Origin: Branchiostoma floridae
Taxonomy: Eukaryota; Chordata; Leptocardii; Amphioxiformes; Branchiostomatidae
Reading direction: 5' to 3'
NCBI RefSeq assembly: GCF_000003815.2
Contig: NC_049995.1
Coordinates: 2,365,753 to 2,429,752, forward strand
Length of the DNA stretch: 64,000 bases
The translations under genes were made by a program, and so were the position numbers. Position 1 is the stretch's first letter. The number at the start of each line of letters is the position of its first letter. The notes under the pieces are model-generated. The model saw nothing but the letters and a program-made list of their open reading frames with translations, searched no databases and was not told where the DNA came from. Below are positions 23,401 to 34,131 of the stretch, piece by piece.

Positions 23401-24903
23401 AACAAACAGACGTCTCTTGTGCAGAATGGAATGAAGGGATTTCCGTAACCTCAAGGCATTATACCACATTCCGGACCCCCTTCACTGATAACATATGAAG
23501 TTTCTAGGCATTACTGCAAAGAGTTGTATACTAACATTATGACATATCAATTAGTTGGCGAAACGACTTTGGCAATTAACTTAGAGTTTTGTTTTTCAGA
23601 CACTTTCGAGCAACAAAGCTGTTTGCTGAACATGTCTAGCTCACAATTTTGTGAATCTTTGATTTTTGCACTCTCTAGATCTATTCTTATCACATTCTGC
23701 TATTATTGTATATAGCTTGTAAGAGCCTAAACGTACAAGAGAAATATCCTCATTCTTTGTTTCATTATCACGTCATGGCGATGGTTACTCTTAAGGAATT
23801 TTACTTGTGGAAAGAGTTTTAAGAAATTGGGTAGCCACTTTTAGATATCTGAAGCTATTTTTGAGCACTTGCCATGTTATTGGTATCTGAGAGTCAAGTG
23901 GGGGCCCACACATGGAGGACGTGTATCAGTGCTACAGCTGGCGGTGCTGGCACCACTTGATGTCGGATCTGCACGGTCACAGTGAATGAAAATAACCAGT
24001 GAAAAACCCCTCCAGCGGTCGGACATATGCTAGTAGACTATATGTGAATATACTACTGTGATGCCAATGTGACAGAAGCTACTTCATCGGGGATGCCACA
24101 AGAAGATGTTTTCTTCTGGCACAACTTCAGCAGTGATTCAAAAATGTAAATAACCACTTCCGAACACATGTTGCGATTATTTATTTCCATTTGATATCTG
24201 CTTCCAAAGAATGTTAAGTCTGGAATTTTTTTTCGATATCTCTTCCCCGTATTCTCTTATATCAACGAGAAAGAAGTTTGGCCAATATTCAATGCATTTC
24301 AATTATGATTTCTACTTTTACTTGGGTTTTATTTAGAAATGGAGTCCTGGCATATACAACGTTAATGTTTCATATAGAATGTCTTATTCATTCAATACTT
24401 ACGTAGTGTGGTGGATAAACATAAAATCAATTTCCACAATGAAATATTATCATCAAACTATCGTTACCTATGAATCCCGACGGCATACTCGTCGCCGTCG
24501 AACGGTCTTCGGTAATCCTCGGCACCTCGTCGGCCTGGACTCGCGCGTCCTCGGAAGCCGACGCGTTTCCGACGCGCCACTGCAACTCCATCAGCATTTT
24601 CCTCTGCGCTTGGGCCATCTTTTCCACCCTCTCTATCCTCCGGGAATTCTCGTTCGACTTCTTCTGTTGTTGTTCTCGCGCGAGCTCGAGATAGTTGATC
24701 CGCATGTCTATGGCTGGATCCGAGGGGCACATTCGGTCATCCTCGGGAACTATGAAGGTGTAGGTGCACCGGCCCTCCCTTACCGCTCGCTCGAACATGT
24801 TGAAACCGTAGTGTCCGCGAGGAACGTCGTTTAACGTACTCTGTGAACGACTTCTGGCCACAAATAACACTACAAACAGAAATAATTTCGTCTCCTGGAC
24901 CAT
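17406..24903 (-). CDS. Secreted angiopoietin-like protein with fibrinogen C-terminal domain
   Basis: Four exons on the minus strand, 24903-24468, 19020-18913, 18503-18234 and 17671-17406, join with phase-1 introns to give 359 aa. Residues 1-22 form a signal peptide (MVQETKLFLFVVLFVARSRS). The N-terminal motif GRCTYTFIVPEDDRMC closely matches the conserved motif of angiopoietins and ANGPTL1/2. A Lys/Glu/Arg-rich coiled-coil segment of about 45 residues follows, then a linker, then the FReD from G146 to C359. FReD landmarks are GGGWTVIQRR, FGNVRGEFWLGN, a DKDNDSD calcium site, GGWWYGNCHHSNLNG and a terminal C. In vertebrates the coiled coil oligomerises the protein and the FReD binds Tie or integrin receptors; here those roles are inferred. 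It is much shorter than vertebrate angiopoietins (about 500 aa) because the coiled coil is reduced. I chose the Met at 24903 over the one at 24936 because it directly precedes the signal peptide. Confidence 0.85.
17695..18075. repeat. Three degenerate CTGCAG/CTAGGGGGC modules in intron 3
   Basis: Modules near 17700, 17825 and 18020 each combine a CTGCAG-like word with a GGGGGCC- or GGGGGCTC-type word 20-30 bases on, then AATGTAATGAT-like text. They resemble the CTGCAG...CAAGCCGCTAGGGGG unit of the 10945-14172 element and are probably decayed copies. Confidence 0.4.
18538..18585. repeat. Perfect 21-bp stem hairpin
   Basis: 18538-18558 (CATGTATTGGCCAATGAAAA then G) is the exact reverse complement of 18565-18585, with a six-base loop. 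A third, slightly different copy of the arm follows at about 18600-18630. It lies in intron 2 of the angiopoietin-like gene, 35 bases upstream (minus sense) of the exon 3 acceptor. Confidence 0.85.
19955..20450 (+). mobile_element. tRNA-derived SINE
   Basis: The head has a Pol III A box (TGGCACGATCGG, 19965-19976) and a B box (GGTTCAAATCC, 20009-20019) with tRNA-like spacing. It is followed by a conserved-looking central part (TGTGCCCTTGGGAAAGGCAC, TTTACACGACTTTCCTCAC) of the kind found in animal SINE superfamilies such as the DeuSINEs. That family assignment is from memory and uncertain. The 3' boundary is approximate. It is inserted in intron 1 of the angiopoietin-like gene, opposite to transcription. 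Confidence 0.7.
21860..22060. promoter_or_regulatory. Motif-dense candidate regulatory module with twin CArG boxes
   Basis: CCATATATGG, a perfect SRF (CArG) site, occurs at 22004-22013 and 22040-22049. Between them is GCACGTGC (22024-22031). Upstream are TACGTCAC (CRE-like, 21978-21985) and three CCAAT/ATTGG boxes (21865, 21885, 21923). The density is unusual for this AT-rich window. It could be an intronic enhancer of the angiopoietin-like gene or an internal promoter. Function is inferred from motifs only. Confidence 0.45.
22452..22492. repeat. Short hairpin
   Basis: ATTTTCACT (22452) pairs with AGTGAAAAT (22484), and GCGTACC (22465) with GGTACGC (22475). It directly follows a (GAAA)n tract. 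Confidence 0.6.
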
Positions 24904-26289
24904 TTTGACACTTGAATTATGAAGGATGAGCGACATATGCTTTGCTGTAACAGTCTAGAACACTTTTAGAAGCGGCAAAAGTGAAGATAAGTGGCCAACA
25001 CTTGATCCGCAAATATCTGGAAGTGCTCGACGTTCTTAATACAATCTTTGAAGAGAAGAGGTTTTTGATACGGTGTGACTATACGTCATAACATTCAAGG
25101 TCTTTGATTGGCTAACGTCATCGCAAGCTCGTTCTGGATTGGTTGAAATAGTAATTAGATGTAAGCATTATCCAATGTTTCATAGGGAACTTCACAGATA
25201 ATAATAGCTGCGTGGAGATAGCCATCGCTGTTGAATTTATTTTAAGCTTGAACAACTAAGGGTCAAAATAAGGTCAAGAATTACAAAACGGAAGCGAGAA
25301 AGAAAGACATCCGTGTACTAAACTTAAAGATAAGCCAAGTGCCTCGGGTGCACTCACTTCGGTAAATCACTCGACTTTTACTGGTGTATGTGTGTGGGAA
25401 CATAGACCAGATGGTATTCAGGGAATGAAAATATATAGTACCCCTTTTGAGATACTGAAAAGAGGGTCAACATGCCTTTTTCCGTGAGGCAGAGTGAGCT
25501 ATTTTTGTTGACCGTTAATGATAATCTCCAACCAGATCCAGCGGCGGCATAGCAACATCAAAGGGCCAGCCTCACCTGTTGGATACTGTTTAGCCCTTTG
25601 GATACTGCGTGTCACCGATAGATCTGCTTGGAGAGTGCGTTAATCGTAGCTCAAATTTGACGTTAATTTTGGCAGGGCTGTCTCTTTTATCTGGCCCCAC
25701 TCATTGTTTTGGAGCCCATGTTGTCGATCATTCGCAATTATTGCTTTAAGATTTATCGTTAAGCATTATTGACAAATTAGTCGTATGGCGAAGTCTAGCG
25801 CAGATTATCCAAAATAGATAAAAGGCATGGAGCGTTATAATCATTGATATCATTATTGTTTGTTTGTTTAAATGTAAGTCCAGGACTGCCTGAAGTAAGC
25901 CAAGCTTCGATCTAAGTGTACCCTAAACAAATACTGAAGTGAAGTTAAGTGAAGCGTCCGGTTTAATTTTGTCGGTGTTCACAGACTAGATTTGCCAAAC
26001 GGCCTATGAATACAATAAAACAATCCAATGAATCGCCAACGTTTCCAAAACCTTTATTGCCATTCAATTTTGGCACAGCTTGAGCTGTAAGGTCTATGGA
26101 TCTATGATAACGTGACGATCTTGTCGTGTTTTGTGAAACGCTGTAATTTTGGTAGAAACCGCTAGGTAGGGCCATGTTAGTTTGATTATATGGATGACAT
26201 TCAAAACGGAACTTTAAAACTGATGCGAGTGTGCGAATAAAAAGTTCAACTTCTAAAAAACAGCTGGTTGTCTTCATTATGCAATTTAA
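24904..26289. other. Upstream region of the angiopoietin-like gene
   Basis: No coding sequence is recognised. Around 25105-25145 an ATTGG box (GATTGGCTAACGTCATCGC) adjoins a CRE-like ACGTCA and a second GATTGGTT; it could be the proximal promoter of the minus-strand gene. A partial copy of the 26290-27170 element lies at about 26170-26260. Confidence 0.4.
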
Positions 26290-27170
26290 GGCCATGTTGA
26301 TTTAATTATATGGATGACATCCGCGCTCGCACCAATTTTCGGCCTTTTCCAAAAAAAAAAAAGTTTTTGACCACACAATAAATTTTGCAAGGCAGCTGTA
26401 AAATGAGCACAAATATTCTGTAGATTGAAAAAAAAAGTATCAGAAAACAGATAACTAATGCCATAGAATGCCAAAATAAATCTAAAGTCAAAGAATAAAA
26501 TGTGAAAGGACAGAAAGAAAAAAAATCTTTGTACGGGGAGGTACCAGTACAGAAAATTCAGGTCCCATTCAGGTCCAGAGGATCATTTTCAGGTCCGGAT
26601 CTGAACCTGGACCTGATTGTCTGTGGAAACTTGAGAACTGGCAATACTCAAAACAATGGTAATTGGTCAGTTTTGCTACAAAGAAAACTGTTTGGTAGAT
26701 TATTGGACTCCCACTGGCATTTGAAAATCCCATCTCCATGTAATAAAGGCTAGCTGCCTCTGTACCTTTGACTATAGAAACTTGGTACAATTGACTATAA
26801 ACTCTACTTGACTTCCTCTTGTTGTCTGCTTGGCCCCCGCTAAGACCCCAAATGCCTGCCGACATAGTGCGTCCATTTTGTGATTGGCGAAACCTGTTCC
26901 TCTGATTTTGTCCAGGTCTGTTTTTTTTTCCGATTGGTCCAAGAAGAAAAAATGCCTTGCACCCGTATGATGTACTGGTCCCTACATCTAACTGTTGGTA
27001 TACCATATTATGTGTGTTATTAATAAAGTCCTATGTTCAACCTTCCTGGCCACTTTGATTTCATACTGGAGGCAACTTTTTTTTTGGCCAAACTTTTTTT
27101 TTATTCGCTCGCTCGCATCAGTTTTGGAGTTCCAAGGGGATGTCATCCATATAATCAAATCAACATGGCC
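26290..27170. mobile_element. TIR element of about 880 bp
   Basis: The left end (GGCCATGTTGATTTAATTAT, to 26322) and right end (27138-27170, ending AAATCAACATGGCC) are inverted copies of about 33 bp with one or two mismatches. Subterminal TTTTGGCC-type sequences mirror each other. A direct copy of the terminus precedes it at about 26170. The interior has no convincing transposase frame. Confidence 0.68.
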
Positions 27171-28530
27171 TATTAAAGTGGTCAGAAAGACAACCGACAG
27201 CCGGCCAATTCCTTGAGCATATTATGTATTATCCTGTGATTCCTGTCTATCCAGCTATCTACTCGGCCAGTTTCTATCATTTTTCCCGCGAAGTCTCCAT
27301 CATCCAAATGTCTCAGGGCGAAAATTTAACATGCGACATCGCCCGACTACGGATTGACCAATCAGCGTCAGCGTTACTCTCTGTGCTGGCATGGCGTAAA
27401 CTCGGTCAGCAACCTACCATAGGTTTCACAAAAATAAACATGATGAATAAAGTAAAATTCATACTTTACTGCTACAACTTATGTATATAAAATCAATTTT
27501 GTTCCTAAAATATGCTATTTATTATGTAAGGTTGGATTATATTAACGACAAGGGTCTAAATGTGAATTGTGTAGATCTTATAAAGTAAAATATCTATGAT
27601 CTTTGTGGTCTTGTTACTAACCTAGACATATTGCACAATGCGTTCTAGAGTGGTAATCAAAGGTCTACGTAGTTAGTTGGTGTGATATATTATCAAGAAT
27701 TGGTGCTTTTGAGAAAGGTAAGGATGTTCTGAGGGTTCTCAACATTGTGTTGTCATGTTTAACCTTATCTGTTGTACTCGTTGAGGTACGTATCAAGAAA
27801 TAACTGACAGCTCCTTGCTGACAGGGATGTGAGTTGGGAGGGGGGCGTTACTAAAACATTTGTCAGAAAATCATGCCGTCTTTTATAACTGTCAATCACA
27901 TGTACAATTTAGCGTTGTCTCAACTGATCAGATAGACCTGTCAAAAGCTAAGTACTGAAGATTTCTTTGTGCGAAAGGCTCTTGATTTTTCTCGGTATTT
28001 GATTTAGAATTCCCAAGACCGCTGTGTTACAAAATGATGTTTGTTTTGGAAATTCGTTCCACAGGTCGTTGACCCATTAGCCTAACATTAAATTTTATAG
28101 GTCATCAGGTTAATTTCATGAATTCAACTGATACTCCAGTACTAGTGTACTTCTTGTTCTTCTTGTTCTTGTTCTTGTTATGATACTGGGCAACACCCCT
28201 AGTTTGTTGGGGCAAACCACCCAGGGCGTACTGCTGTTGTGTTATTGGCTGTTCCTCATATGTTGTAATACCTCTTCCTTAAACTTAACGGGGTTAGCTT
28301 GAAGGGTGGTAGAGTATGGTAAAGTAAAGTAAAGTAACGCAGAAGAACAAGGAAATCTTGGTTTTGACAGCTTTTTTAAAAATTAGAATGGTATCCAGTC
28401 ATATTATAGCTACAAAGTCTCTTGTTGTACTTGTGGAGAGGACAGAAGAGACTCGGGTTGGGAGTTACAATTGTAACAGTGGGGGGGTTGAAGTAGTGCT
28501 AACTGACCATGCCAAACACCTGTCAGGCTT
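27171..28530. other. Intergenic, no gene recognised
   Basis: AT-rich sequence with small simple repeats (TTCTTG)n at about 28152-28180 and (GTAAA)n at about 28318-28337. Open frames here are short and lack domain character. Confidence 0.5.
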
Positions 28531-28598
28531 TTGGCTCAGTCATTTAGGCTGCTAGTGTTGTGATCCTGAGGACCCGGGTTCGATTCCCGGGTCGGTCA
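28531..28598 (+). repeat. tRNA-like sequence (SINE head or tRNA pseudogene)
   Basis: An A-box-like TGGCTCAGTCATTTAGG (28531-28547) and a perfect B box GGTTCGATTCC (28577-28587) sit inside a strong T-arm hairpin (GACCCGGG...CCCGGGTC). The bases upstream do not pair with the expected 3' acceptor strand, so this is unlikely to be a functional tRNA. Confidence 0.55.
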
Positions 28599-28970
28599 GG
28601 ATATTTGTATATATTGTTTCTTTCTGTTCTGCTCGCCCCTCTGACTTCTTACACAATACCAAGTCGACTCCAAAAAGCGGCATATTGTAAACACCCAACC
28701 AAACTAAGTAAAAAAAGTTGTAGAAGACCAAAGACCTTTCATTAACAAAGCTACCTGGGAGGACTGAAAAATATAGATTCCAGCTTATCGTAGATATTGA
28801 AATGTTTGTTCTGGTTTTATTTTCACAAATTGCCCTCCTACCATGAATTCATGAGTATCGCCTATTTCTGTCCATCTCCCAGTAAACCTGATGCATGAAA
28901 ATAGATTATCATCTGTTTGATGTCATTCAGTTTTCAGGACAAACTAAGGTATAGATTGGTCCAGGACATG

Positions 28971-29570
28971 TACCGTATATTCTCGAATAAAGTACGCACC
29001 TTTTTAACTTTTCAAAATTGAAAAGGTGCTACAAGTTGTTGCCAAAGTTGGGGTGCGTACTTTATTTGAGGTTACTGCACAGACAAATGGTAAGAAAAGC
29101 CTAAAATAAAGCAAGGTGGAGCTACACTTCTAGTAATGTTTCAAAAATACACATTGTTGTTGTCTTGAAGTTGTCTAAACATGAAACAAAGAAATTGTCT
29201 TAACATGATTTACAGTGGCATTTGCATACAATCCTTTTGAGTTAGTGACTTTGACTTGTACAACTGGTTTTGCCTGATTTCTTCTACCAGTTCTCAGTGA
29301 TTTTTGTAATTTGCAGCAGGCAATTCACAAGTTTATAGAGATAATGACAGTGTAAACCCAGGTTATTTTATGCAAAATGACCTGGGGAAAACATCATAAA
29401 TTCGAATTTATTTAGTTAAAGGTCTGTTCAAAACTGGTGGAGAAGGGGCGCGTACTTTATTTGAGTTTTTCCATTTTACCTTTCAGTCCCAAAGATCTGT
29501 CTAAGACTTGTCCAAAATCAGGGGTGCGTACTTTAATTGGGGTGCGTACTTTATTCGAGAATATACGGTA
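28971..29570. mobile_element. 600-bp MITE with perfect 30-bp TIRs and TA duplication
   Basis: 28971-29000 (TACCGTATATTCTCGAATAA and ten more) is the exact reverse complement of 29541-29570. The ends are TA...TA, as for a TA target-site duplication of Tc1/mariner-like elements. Internal copies of GTGCGTACTTTATTTGAG occur near 29049, 29449 and 29523. It ends 98 bp before the SC5D start codon. Confidence 0.88.
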
Positions 29571-29668
29571 TATCAATTATCAACACAGCCCAGGTATGAC
29601 ATAAATAATATAATGATAATTGAATGTCCCGTCTGATTTCCTCCCTTAGTTTTGACCTCTGACCCAGC

Positions 29669-31723
29669 ATGGATATCGTGCTGAACTACGCTGACCACTA
29701 CGTCTTCACGCCGTACGTGTACCCGGGGGGATGGGCGGAGTCGGACCCCCTGAGGCAGTACGTGAGTCTGTTCATCATCGTGACGCTGGGAGGATACCTC
29801 CTATACCTCGGCACCGCCAGTCTAGGATACCTCTTCCTGTTTGATAAAAGACTGCTTCAACATCCACAGATATTAAAGGTATATTTAATAATGTCTATGA
29901 CTAATATGAGTTTGACATGATTCAGTTGCAAAATCTAGTTCTGGATGTCTGATACATGATGTTTTAGTTTATGAAGGTTAGACATCCAGAAACTCTAATT
30001 GGAGATCAAAATAAACAAACAAACAAACATCCAGGTAAACAATATTCAAATACAATTCAATCTCTACTGGATATAAAAAATGGAGATTTTCCTCCAGACG
30101 TTTCGAGTGACATCCATCATTCTTCTTCAGCGTCACTATCGAATGAAATGGCAGAACAACTTTTCTGTCACTCGAAACGTCTAGAAGTAAATCTTTGTTT
30201 TCATCCAGTTGTAGGGATTGAATTTTATTTGAATGATGTTTTAGTGTGTGTGTGTGTAACAATGTTTCTTGCCTGTATTTCTACAGAACCAGGTACAACT
30301 AGAGATCCAGTATGCCTGTTGGTCAGTACCATACATGGCCATCCCGACATGCGTCATGTTCTTGTTCGAAGTACGGGGATACAGCAAGCTGTACGATGAA
30401 ATAGAGGGCACAAATCTAGGTATGTTTCTTCTTCATCTGCGTTATGTCCTTAGCTTTTAGCTAGGATTTTATTAAAGCGGGTCCAAATTTCTTGGTGAAT
30501 TATGGTAAGCAATATAGGCATGACTATTGTAGGGGTTCTGGGGGCATCCACCTTTTACAAAAAATAGATTAAAATGGTGCATTCTGAGGTATTCTGGGGG
30601 CCAGAATTACTGTTGGAGAGGTCACAGTAGGAGACTGACCACAAATGACCTAGTGGCAATCAGAATTTCATGCTTGTCAGAGGATCTCTCCCCAGTGCAA
30701 GTGCGTTCAGTGCCTCCAATTTCTTGTTAACTTTTAAGAAAAGCTAGTCTAAGTAGGCCATGAAGCATGCCTGGCTAAAGGCCTGATCAAGGTTTCTCTC
30801 TTGTGTCCCTGCCCAGGTTACCTGTCCCTTGTGCGTGACGCCCTCTTGTTCCTGTTCTTCACGGACATGTTGATCTACTGGATCCACCGCGGGCTCCACC
30901 ATCGCCTGCTGTACAAGACTCTCCACAAACCTCACCACAAGTGGAAGGTAATGCACTTCTTTGTTTATTTGTTTTGCTTTACGATAAGATTAGACATAGC
31001 ACACCAGTTTCAACAGTCCAATCTGCACAAGACAGGACTGTAATGTCTGATCCCCTTGCAATAGGATGGACCCTTACTCTTTTTGATAAGTGATGTGTGA
31101 TCTTTAGTTTAACTCGCTCAAGGTGTGGCACCCCTTAAACACAGGGCTTCTGGCTTTACGTTCCATGGCCATCAGAGAGGATTTTCTTAACCGATCCACC
31201 TCGCCTTGTCTAACTTTTCAGTTATGCAGCTAAATGTTGCTATATCATTGATGTATTCATTTATTAAATGAAAAGTCAAAATCTCAATCATACCAACACA
31301 GATATTAAATGTTCTTTAATAGATCGAGAGTCTTGACATTCCTGTTGTGTGTTTCAGGTGCCCACCCCGTTTGCCAGCCATGCGTTCCACCCCCTGGATG
31401 GTTTTGCCCAGTCCTTCCCGTACCACCTCTACCCTTTCCTCTTCCCTCTCCACAAGGGGCTGTACCTCGGTCTCTTCATCTTTGTCAACATCTGGACCGT
31501 GTCCATCCACGACGGCGACTTCCGCGTCCCTGACGCGCTCAAACCGATCGTCAACGGGTCGGCGCACCACACGGACCATCACTTGTTCTTCGACTACAAC
31601 TACGGGCAGTTTTTCACGCTGTGGGATCGGATCGGAGGGTCGTTCCGGGCCCCTTCTGCGTGGGAGGGCAAAGCGCCGATTGACGATATTAATAGAATGG
31701 GGGTTAAGGCCAAGAAGGGTTAG
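29669..31723 (+). CDS. SC5D: Lathosterol 5-desaturase (sterol C5-desaturase)
   Basis: Exons 29669-29878, 30287-30419, 30817-30947 and 31358-31723 join in phase to give 279 aa. The protein is an ER-membrane di-iron enzyme. In the family it introduces the C5-C6 double bond of lathosterol to give 7-dehydrocholesterol, using cytochrome b5. The three histidine boxes are present: HRGLHH (138-143), HKPHH (151-155) and HHTDHH (228-233). The N-terminus ([12 protein letters not shown]), [18 protein letters not shown] and [10 protein letters not shown] match vertebrate SC5D almost word for word. Hydrophobic segments lie at about 32-56, 80-98, 122-137 and 186-206. The tail ends KAKKG, a possible KxKxx ER-retrieval signal. 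The ATG at 29669 is the family start. An acceptor-like TTAG at 29647-29650 suggests a further 5' UTR exon upstream. It is shorter at the C-terminus than human SC5D (299 aa). Confidence 0.96.
30045..30236. repeat. Foldback repeat in SC5D intron 1
   Basis: CAATTCAATCTCTACTGGAT (from about 30053) mirrors ATCCAGTTGTAGGGATTGAA (from about 30203). CCAGACGTTTCGAGTGACA mirrors TGTCACTCGAAACGTCTAGA. This is an imperfect hairpin of about 190 bp, probably a small non-autonomous element. Confidence 0.65.
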
Positions 31724-33392
31724 ATTTTAGAATGAAAACTACTCTGTGTGAACATTGTAATATTTGCAGAACTAGTACTTGACTGTCACTTAAAGTGGCT
31801 AGATTTTGGGTTGTCAGATGTCTCAAGTACAGTTTTGTGAGTGAGAAATGTCTATTGGATAATTTTTATAAGTACTGGTGTTAAAAAAACAGGGTGAAAA
31901 GGATACATGTATGTCAAAATTCTATACCAATTTCTGCTAACTGGTCCCTTTGCAATTAAAATGGTCATGGAGGATGCTTTGCAGCTTCATCATCATTCAT
32001 TCATTCGGTTTTCACTGGTGAGGTACATTAGATAAAGTTTTCCAGTATGATTTGTCATTCATAGCAGACTTTAAAGCAGATCCTGACAGTCCAATGCCTC
32101 TTTCTATCATTATCTGTGCAGCTTCATGTACATAAGATCTCTTGTGGGCCTCTGTCTAGTTCACAGAATACAGTTGGTATCACACATGGTCTTGACAAGA
32201 ACTGTTAGGGGCCTTAACCTTTGACCTTTGAGCATGTGCATTTCAAACCATGACCCAGCCTATTTCACCTCATCACTGTATCATGCAGATTGTTTTTATT
32301 CCATGTACTAAAAAAAGTCTAATGTTATTGGTGCAATTTTTACCTCCTGGAAAGTTAAGTGTATTTACATGTAGTTTTCTCTGTAACAGTGAAGATGGTA
32401 GATGACTATGTACCATCAATATTATGATAAAGAATATCTCTATGTTATTAACAATTGTGGAGGGCGAGAAGACTGCAAAGTTCAAATGTGTCCACAAGGT
32501 AATTATTAGGCAGACTAATGTAAATATGGAATAAATTGACTGTTTAATAGGTAGACTACCAGAAAATAAATCTAATATTTTCTGATGCTTTCCTTGAAAT
32601 AAAAGGAATGTATGTCAGCTATCTAAGATGTGATGTGTGAAATTTATGCTTATGAGATATTGAAATCCGCACAAAAATCATAATATTTTATAAACAATAC
32701 AAATGTGATTGTATACTCTTACATTGTAATTTTTATGTATGTGTTACTTGTGTAATGTGTGCTTGTAACAATTGAAAAATAAGTCCAAACTCCTTTTGTC
32801 TGTTTACCATCTGAGTCTGCTCTACATTTAGGAAAATAAATTAAAAACTCATAGATTTTATAAAAATTGAAAGTATACAATATGTATTAGTGCTGTAACT
32901 TATCTGTGGATCCTAACATGTTGTCATCTAATTTATGTGCATTGTTACAGAGGAATATTGAAAAGATGGAATTGTATGAGTTACAAAGAAATAAGTGAAA
33001 CAGATATTAAACACAATTGGTCTTTGTCTTTTTCAGCTGATGGCTATTCCTTTAGTTTGTAAGGCCACATTGACTTGATTTATTAATGTATTGACGAGTT
33101 ATATATCATAAGTTTGAGTCCATTAAAAAAAGTTTTTATATGTGTGAGTGTGTGTGTGTGTGTTGTATATAACTTTAGAGAGAGATATTAAAAAAAGACC
33201 ACACAAATAGTTGCCATGAACAAGTCACCAGGCAGCCCAAAATATCATCAACTTTTCAATTGCTCAACGTGATAAGAAGTATCCAAACACAACACAACAA
33301 AGTATCCACACTTCTTGCTGCAGATACTGGAATGCTGTCACCCTATTTGAAACTAAAAAGGCCAACAGAACAAGTCCTTTGTGTGACATGCA
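31724..33392 (+). other. SC5D 3' UTR and downstream spacer
   Basis: Candidate AATAAA signals follow at 32530-32535 and 32565-32570, about 0.8 kb after the stop. The rest is AT-rich, with a (TG)n run at about 33143-33163. No other gene is recognised. Confidence 0.45.
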
Positions 33393-33432
33393 ATCAAGGA
33401 GGTTATATCACCCGTGATATAACCTCCTTGAT
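33393..33432. repeat. Perfect 19-bp palindrome with 2-base loop
   Basis: ATCAAGGAGGTTATATCAC (33393-33411) is exactly mirrored by GTGATATAACCTCCTTGAT (33414-33432). It lies in the spacer upstream of BRF2 and could extrude as a cruciform. Confidence 0.9.
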
Positions 33433-34131
33433 GCAATGTACCCCTCAAACACATGTTTTGTTCCCCACCTACCAGCATAATGGTACAGTCCGGTTGTAAC
33501 CTTTGACCCTTCATGTCCATCTAAGAGTTTCGCGCGTTTCTTCAGATATTTTCGGACTTTACGAAGAAACGTTCGTGTAATAAGTTACGAAATTGAAGGA
33601 GTGGGTCAGTAATACCTCCTATTTCGTACAGGTAATGTTGTAAGTTGTTTTCAGTTCCATGGGGCTACGTTTTTATGACGTTTTGGGTACTGTATGTTTC
33701 GTGGGGAGGGGGATGAAAACTTGTACTAACGTAGGTCCGACGTTAAATACCAAGAGAGACTCCTAACTCAAAAGCGAACCATGCGTTACTCAGCACCAAG
33801 AGACCACGTCTAGCGAAATAATAGACGTTAAATGAGGACAACAACAACAACAATATTCTTATGTACGTTAATGCAGTAGTTTGAATTTCCTTGAATCCAA
33901 CCCCTAATTAAAAGTCATAAAAGCTGCTACAGGTATTTTGGTACATTTCAGCCTTCTGTGCATATAATATTATAATTTTTTTTTCTGAAGTGAAGTCTGG
34001 ACCTTGAGAAAAGTTGGGTGGGTGTAACGTTACTTATTATAGAATGCATGCAAGAAATGATTGGTAATGTGGAAAATATTGTATTCTTTCTTTTAATAGG
34101 AAGGACTGGTGCACGTTCCAAAGTGAGAGCC

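Larger units (their letters stand above)
18914..24467 (-). other. Introns of the angiopoietin-like gene around exon 2, mainly 5.4-kb intron 1
   Basis: Intron 1 (19021-24467) contains the SINE at 19955-20450, the motif cluster at 21860-22060, a (GAAA)n run at about 22408-22432, a hairpin at 22452-22492 and a degenerate TIR-element copy near 22760-22960. No additional coiled-coil exon was recognised. The phases of exons 1 and 2 join directly, so none is required. Confidence 0.55.

Noticed and set aside
24379-24834. 151-codon plus-strand frame at the angiopoietin-like exon 1
   Set aside because: It is the antisense of a well-supported exon and has no domain character.
24904-24936. Upstream ATG adding 11 residues to the angiopoietin-like protein
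   Set aside because: The second Met immediately precedes a normal signal peptide; the extension would weaken it.
28500-28600. Functional tRNA gene
   Set aside because: The A and B boxes and T arm are present, but the acceptor stem does not pair, so it is a tRNA-like relic.
34018-34131. Upstream in-frame ATG that would extend BRF2 by 38 residues
   Set aside because: A splice acceptor ends at 34099 inside the extension, and the added residues are hydrophobic and absent from the family.
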